Below are positions 7,011-8,904 of a stretch of 8,904 bases of DNA, in pieces. The notes under the pieces are model-generated. The model saw nothing but the letters and a program-made list of their open reading frames with translations. It had not been told where the DNA came from and did not search any database. Each line of letters opens with the position of its first letter. Positions within the stretch are counted from its first letter, which is position 1. Position numbers and translations under genes: made by a program. Source of the DNA: an uncultured Clostridia bacterium (lineage in GTDB: Bacteria; Bacillota; Clostridia; Oscillospirales; Ruminococcaceae); contig CAMEPN010000043.1 of the NCBI GenBank assembly GCA_945931735.1, positions 1 to 8,904 on the forward strand. The letters run 5' to 3'.

Positions 7011-7015
7011 CAGAC

Positions 7016-7049
7016 CGGCGAAAAAGCCCCTAAAGGGGCTTTTCCGCCG
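7016..7049 (+). terminator. Strong hairpin inside element 1
   Basis: AAAAGCCCC (7022-7030) and GGGGCTTTT (7035-7043) make a 9-bp stem with a TAAA loop. CGGCG (7016-7020) and CGCCG (7045-7049) extend it by 5 bp beyond one mismatch. The A-tract/T-tract flanks resemble a bidirectional terminator, although only four T residues follow the GC core. Confidence 0.5.
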
Positions 7050-7052
7050 AAC

Positions 7053-7110
7053 ATCCGCACTGCCCGCACTCACTGGCGGCTTTGCCGCCAGTTCGCACAG
7101 TTGTGCGGAT
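7053..7110. repeat. Nested inverted repeat inside element 1
   Basis: An outer 8-bp stem, ATCCGCAC (7053-7060) with GTGCGGAT (7103-7110), encloses a 9-bp hairpin ACTGGCGGC (7072-7080) with GCCGCCAGT (7084-7092). CGCAC/GTGCG at 7094-7107 is a competing small hairpin. The TGGCGGCTTTG core of the inner hairpin recurs at 8369-8379. Confidence 0.6.
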
Positions 7111-7116
7111 AGAAGT

Positions 7117-7149
7117 GTTTTTTGCCCCGGGAAACCCGTGGCAAAAAAC
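7117..7149. repeat. 14-bp interrupted hairpin inside element 1
   Basis: GTTTTTTGCC (7117-7126) pairs fully with GGCAAAAAAC (7140-7149). After one C/T mismatch, CGGG (7128-7131) pairs with CCCG (7135-7138) around an AAA loop. The whole is almost perfectly self-complementary. A further short hairpin, GCCTGC/GCAGGC, follows at 7161-7175. Confidence 0.6.
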
Positions 7150-7199
7150 TGATTTCAAAAGCCTGCTTCGCAGGCAAAATTGACTTTTTCGACAAGCTG

Positions 7200-7226
7200 C
7201 GGCGCTGAAAATTACAGCGCCGTTTT
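7200..7226 (+). terminator. Rho-independent terminator, right copy of the 23-bp hairpin
   Basis: The same perfect 8-bp stem and 7-nt loop as at 6988-7010, here followed by TTTTGTGTGTT. This is the best intrinsic terminator downstream of kdpE. The element at 7011-7199 separates it from the gene. The preceding base is the last base of the element's right end. Confidence 0.75.
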
Positions 7227-7243
7227 GTGTGTTACGCGTCGGT

Positions 7244-7274
7244 TATATATTTTATTCCCGCGGGATAATATATA
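7244..7274. promoter_or_regulatory. Imperfect palindrome upstream of the tcdA operon promoter
   Basis: TATATATT (7244-7251) and AATATATA (7267-7274) flank the GC palindrome CCCGCGGG (7257-7264). The arms are offset by 3 nt. The palindrome ends 9 nt before the -35 box at 7284, a usual position for an activator or repressor site. No binding protein can be named. Confidence 0.35.
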
Positions 7275-7283
7275 CGAATGCAC

Positions 7284-7312
7284 TTGACAAAACGGGACAT
7301 TTGTAGTATCCT
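7284..7312 (+). promoter_or_regulatory. Sigma-A promoter of the small-protein/tcdA operon
   Basis: A perfect TTGACA (7284-7289) is followed after 17 nt by TATCCT (7307-7312, 4 of 6). Transcription would begin near 7319, leaving a leader of about 31 nt before the ATG at 7350. This rules out the in-frame ATG at 7278, which lies upstream of the promoter. Confidence 0.75.
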
Positions 7313-7349
7313 ATTATTGCATATTAAAAAAGTAGGCAAAGGAGCGGCT

Positions 7350-7571
7350 ATGGCTAAGGAAATTATTTCGCTCGCGGATATCGCGGAGCTTAAAAAGCAG
7401 GCAAAGGAGCGGTTTTCCGCAGAAATACACGCGCACGACAGCTGCGGCGGGCAGTCGTTTTCGGTCGACGCCGACAGCGAAGAGCTGCGCAGGTTTATCA
7501 TGGAATTTCTCTCCGCGCGGGGGATAAACGTAAAATTCACCGCCGACGGGCAGAGCTTTTATACGGTGTGA
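7350..7571 (+). CDS. Small Cys-containing protein upstream of tcdA, RDAC-like
   Basis: A 73-residue soluble protein of unproven function. An N-terminal helix (about 7-22) is followed by a strand, then the core IHAHDSCGGQSFSV (26-39) with a single Cys32, a second helix (42-57), and a last pair of strands (VKFTADGQSFYTV). There is no signal peptide or membrane segment. The arrangement and the His-Asp-Ser-Cys-Gly-Gly core recall small clostridial proteins annotated as the RDAC family, from memory and not checked. AAAGGAG stands 5 nt before the ATG and a sigma-A promoter precedes it. The longer frame opening at 7278 is excluded because its start is upstream of that promoter. The stop is 9 nt before tcdA, so the two are one operon. 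A part in tRNA modification or sulfur/thiol chemistry is a guess from position and the lone Cys. Confidence 0.75.
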   Translation: MAKEIISLADIAELKKQAKERFSAEIHAHDSCGGQSFSVDADSEELRRFIMEFLSARGINVKFTADGQSFYTV

Positions 7572-7580
7572 GGGCAGGAT

Positions 7581-8348
7581 ATGTTAAATCAGTTTTCAAG
7601 GACGGAGCTTCTTTTAGGAAAAGAGGCTATGGAAAAGCTTGCCGCCGCGAGGGTGGCTGTTTTCGGCGTTGGGGGAGTAGGCAGCTACACCGCCGAGGCG
7701 CTGGTGCGCAGCGGCGTTGGCGCGCTCGACCTTATCGACGACGACAGGGTGTGCTTAACGAATATCAACCGCCAGCTTTTCGCCACGCGAAAGACTGTCG
7801 GCAGGTATAAGGTGGACGTCGCGGAGGAGCGGCTGCACGAGATAAACCCCGACGCGGCGATAACGACCTACAAGGTGTTCTACACCCCCGAAACGGCGGA
7901 TAGGTTCGACTTTACAAAATACGATTACGTTGTCGACGCTATCGACACGGTGACAGGTAAAATAGGGCTTATCATGCAGGCAAAAGCGGCGGGAACGCCC
8001 GTTATATCCTCAATGGGCGCGGGGAACAAGCTCGACCCGACGGCGTTCCGCGTCGCGGATATATTCGACACATCGGTCTGCCCACTTGCGAGGGTGATGC
8101 GCTATGAACTGAAAAAGCGCGGTGTGAAGTCGCTCAAGGTGGTTTATTCAAAGGAAAAGCCTATTGTCCCCGCGGAGAACGAGGAGATAAGCTGCAAGTC
8201 GCACTGCGTCTGCCCTCCCGGGACGGTACACAAATGCACCGCGAGAAATCAGGTACCCGGGAGCAGCGCGTTCGTTCCCCCGGCAGTCGGGCTGATGATC
8301 GCGGGCGAGGTCATAAAGGACATCACGGGCGTTCGGGAGAAATTCTGA
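7581..8348 (+). CDS. tcdA: tRNA threonylcarbamoyladenosine dehydratase (TcdA/CsdL, YrvM-like)
   Basis: An E1-like (ThiF/MoeB superfamily) cytoplasmic enzyme. It uses ATP to convert t6A at position 37 of ANN-decoding tRNAs to its cyclic form ct6A. The Rossmann nucleotide loop is VFGVGGVGS (27-35). The acidic strand end LDLIDDDRV (49-57) and the NINRQ motif (61-65) bind ATP and Mg. VVDAIDT (117-123) and SSMGAGNKLDP (143-153) follow, and the C-terminal PGSSAFVPPAVGLMIAGEVI (226-245) is typical of TcdA. The 255 residues match the family. Four cysteines cluster at 205, 209, 211 and 219, in the crossover region where E1-like proteins may carry metal-binding or reactive Cys. The ATG is preceded by AGGG with 6 nt spacing. 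It is second in an operon with the small protein. A generic ThiF family member is the only real alternative. Confidence 0.9.
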   Translation: MLNQFSRTELLLGKEAMEKLAAARVAVFGVGGVGSYTAEALVRSGVGALDLIDDDRVCLTNINRQLFATRKTVGRYKVDVAEERLHEINPDAAITTYKVFYTPETADRFDFTKYDYVVDAIDTVTGKIGLIMQAKAAGTPVISSMGAGNKLDPTAFRVADIFDTSVCPLARVMRYELKKRGVKSLKVVYSKEKPIVPAENEEISCKSHCVCPPGTVHKCTARNQVPGSSAFVPPAVGLMIAGEVIKDITGVREKF

Positions 8349-8369
8349 AAAAACGTTCGTTCGGTCATT

Positions 8370-8386
8370 GGCGGCTTTGTGCCGCC
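8370..8386. repeat. Hairpin at the left edge of element 2
   Basis: GGCGGC (8370-8375) and GCCGCC (8381-8386) form a 6-bp GC stem with the loop TTTGT, 21 nt after the tcdA stop. The surrounding TGGCGGCTTTG is shared with the inner hairpin of element 1 (7074-7084), so it may belong to element 2 itself. Confidence 0.5.
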
Positions 8387-8425
8387 TGAGTCTGTCGAAA
8401 AAGTCTTGCGAAGCAAATTGACTTT

Positions 8426-8452
8426 CGCTTCCTTTGGGTACCAAAGGAAGCG
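8426..8452. repeat. 12-bp perfect hairpin in element 2
   Basis: CGCTTCCTTTGG (8426-8437) pairs perfectly with CCAAAGGAAGCG (8441-8452) around a 3-nt GTA loop. Confidence 0.65.
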
Positions 8453-8524
8453 GGGGTGTGGGGGCGGAGCCCCCGCCACTCGGCGCGGAAGCGCCATTTT
8501 CGCGTTCAAAAGCGCTAAAGGGGG

Positions 8525-8556
8525 TGTGGGGGAAAAACAAGAGTTTTTCCCCCACA
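8525..8556 (+). terminator. 14-bp perfect hairpin with T-rich tail in element 2
   Basis: TGTGGGGGAAAAAC (8525-8538) pairs perfectly with GTTTTTCCCCCACA (8543-8556) around an AAGA loop. This is the longest uninterrupted stem I found in the window. A T-rich run (GTTTCTTTAATTTTTT) follows, so it may stop plus-strand transcripts before the terminator at 8603. Confidence 0.6.
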
Positions 8557-8602
8557 GTTTCTTTAATTTTTTAGCCGTTATGACTTTTTCGACAAGCTGA
8601 CA

Positions 8603-8629
8603 GGGCTGTCCAAAACAGTCCCGTTTTTT
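8603..8629 (+). terminator. Rho-independent terminator of the tcdA operon
   Basis: GGG-CTGT (8603-8609) pairs with ACAG-T-CCC (8615-8622), a 7-bp stem with one bulged T and a CCAAA loop, followed by G and six T residues (8624-8629). It begins 4 nt after the right end of element 2 and about 255 nt after the tcdA stop. Confidence 0.7.
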
Positions 8630-8731
8630 ACGTTTTTCATATGTTATTACCTATACCCAAACCCCGCGCTCAACGCACCCCGCCGCCAAATCGAGCGCAT
8701 ATAAAGTGTGACAGCATTTAATGTTGAGAGT

Positions 8732-8766
8732 GCCTATGGGAGCCTATGGAAAGCATATACTATAAT
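8732..8766 (+). promoter_or_regulatory. Tandem 10-bp repeats followed by a TATAAT box
   Basis: GCCTATGGGA (8732-8741) is followed directly by GCCTATGGAA (8742-8751), one mismatch apart, with a period of one helical turn. TATAAT follows at 8761-8766, and TATACT overlaps it at 8756. There is no -35 hexamer at the right distance; the repeats occupy that place, as at promoters that need an activator binding direct repeats. Whatever is transcribed would run off the right edge. Confidence 0.4.
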
Positions 8767-8864
8767 TCGCGGAGCGAGAGCCACCTTTAAGTCAAAAGGG
8801 ACAAAGAAAAATCGACAAAGGGAAAGGGGAAGAGGAGCGCGAGGGGAAAACCGTAGGGAAAAGG

Positions 8865-8885
8865 GTGCAAACATGATGTTTGCAC
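8865..8885. repeat. 21-bp perfect palindrome
   Basis: GTGCAAACAT and ATGTTTGCAC face each other around one central G, a perfect 10-bp palindrome. Its centre carries ATGATG. As RNA it would fold into a stem with these codons at the tip. As DNA it has the size of an operator. On the minus strand it is followed by CCCTTTTCCC, so it could also be a terminator for a leftward gene outside the window. Confidence 0.55.
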
Positions 8886-8904
8886 TGCTGCCCCAAAAGC
8901 GCGA

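Larger units (their letters stand above)
7011..7199 (+). mobile_element. 189-bp hairpin-rich, MITE-like element (element 1)
   Basis: A non-coding block between two identical 23-bp hairpins. Its ends are imperfect inverted repeats. CAGACCGGCGAAAAAGCC (7011-7028) matches the complement of 7182-7199 (CAGCTTGTCGAAAAAGTC) at 13 of 18 positions. The last 19 bases are identical to the right end of the block ending at 8599. Inside are four hairpins in a row: 7016-7049, 7053-7110, 7117-7149 and 7161-7175. There is no reading frame of note and no transposase, so if mobile it would depend on enzymes encoded elsewhere. It could also be a non-mobile repeat carrying 3'-end RNA structure. The name MITE-like describes its form only. 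Confidence 0.5.
8388..8599 (+). mobile_element. 212-bp hairpin-rich, MITE-like element (element 2)
   Basis: A non-coding block bounded by inverted repeats. The left end at 8388-8405 (core TGTCGAAAAAGTC) matches the complement of the right end at 8582-8599 at 15 of 18 positions. The right end TGACTTTTTCGACAAGCTG (8581-8599) is identical to 7181-7199 in element 1. Inside are a 12-bp stem at 8426-8452, a GGGGGC/GCCCCC stem at 8460-8474, a GGAA-loop hairpin at 8482-8495 and a 14-bp stem at 8525-8556. Short minus-strand frames crossing it look like products of its G-rich repeats, not genes. It lies between tcdA and a terminator. The left boundary could be nearer 8356 if the hairpin at 8370 belongs to it. 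Confidence 0.5.
8630..8904. other. Right-edge region without a confident gene
   Basis: No coding region is convincing here. A plus frame is open from 8705 to the window edge (about 66 codons). Most of it lies in a purine-rich tract that avoids stop codons by composition, and the product is simply rich in Lys, Arg and Gly. A shorter start, ATGATG at 8873-8878, has AAGGG 7 nt upstream and stays open to the edge for 10 codons, so a real gene could begin there. The visible signals are tandem 10-bp repeats, a TATAAT box and a palindrome, listed separately. Confidence 0.4.

Noticed and set aside
6988..7222. Possible group IIC intron at the terminator
   Set aside because: The block is only 189 bp and I see no 5' GUGYG boundary, domain V or reverse transcriptase.
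7278..7349. Upstream ATG extending the small protein by 24 residues
   Set aside because: The ATG at 7278 lies upstream of the TTGACA/TATCCT promoter, while the ATG at 7350 has AAAGGAG at 5 nt.
8426..8556. Possible CRISPR-like repeat array
   Set aside because: The stems differ in sequence and there are no regularly spaced identical repeats.
8148..8600. Overlapping minus frames (8148-8555, 8249-8509) and a plus frame (8379-8600) across element 2
   Set aside because: They cross the end of tcdA and the hairpins of the element. Their Pro/Gly-rich products come from repeated GC stems, so they are probably spurious.
8585..8645. 20-codon minus-strand frame starting MKNVKNGTVL
   Set aside because: It runs through the terminator stem and the element end and is too short to support.

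Overview
The window looks like a chromosomal stretch of a Gram-positive Clostridia, perhaps an Oscillospiraceae/Ruminococcus-like gut bacterium. The evidence is strong AGGAGG-type ribosome binding sites, sigma-A promoters, a short Firmicutes-style KdpD, a single RlmD/RlmCD-type rRNA methyltransferase, and a small protein that recalls a clostridial family. The assignment below class level is inference.

Left half (58-4938), all on the minus strand: a GNAT acetyltransferase, a membrane acyltransferase-3 protein in visibly AT-richer DNA, a 23S rRNA m5U methyltransferase without a TRAM domain, and a sodium:alanine (AGCS) symporter with an extra segment of about 85 residues. The methyltransferase has a clear promoter that starts 7 nt past the symporter stop codon.

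Middle (4939-7283): a divergent intergenic region, then a plus-strand two-component system made of a short KdpD-like kinase and a KdpE-like regulator. No kdpFABC genes are in view. The kinase/regulator pair shares its upstream region with the symporter. Downstream of kdpE lies about 390 bp of dense hairpins. This includes a 23-bp terminator hairpin present in two identical copies, which bracket a 189-bp element with imperfect terminal inverted repeats.

Right part (7284-8904): a sigma-A promoter drives a two-gene operon, a 73-residue protein with a His-Asp-Ser-Cys-Gly-Gly core followed by the tRNA t6A dehydratase TcdA. A second element of about 212 bp follows. It has the same 19-bp right end as the first element and again sits directly against a Rho-independent terminator. 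The last 275 bp hold no confident gene, but contain tandem 10-bp repeats, a TATAAT box, a purine-rich tract and a 21-bp palindrome.

The strongest unusual signal is the pair of short, hairpin-rich, non-coding elements, each inserted in the same orientation immediately upstream of a transcription terminator.
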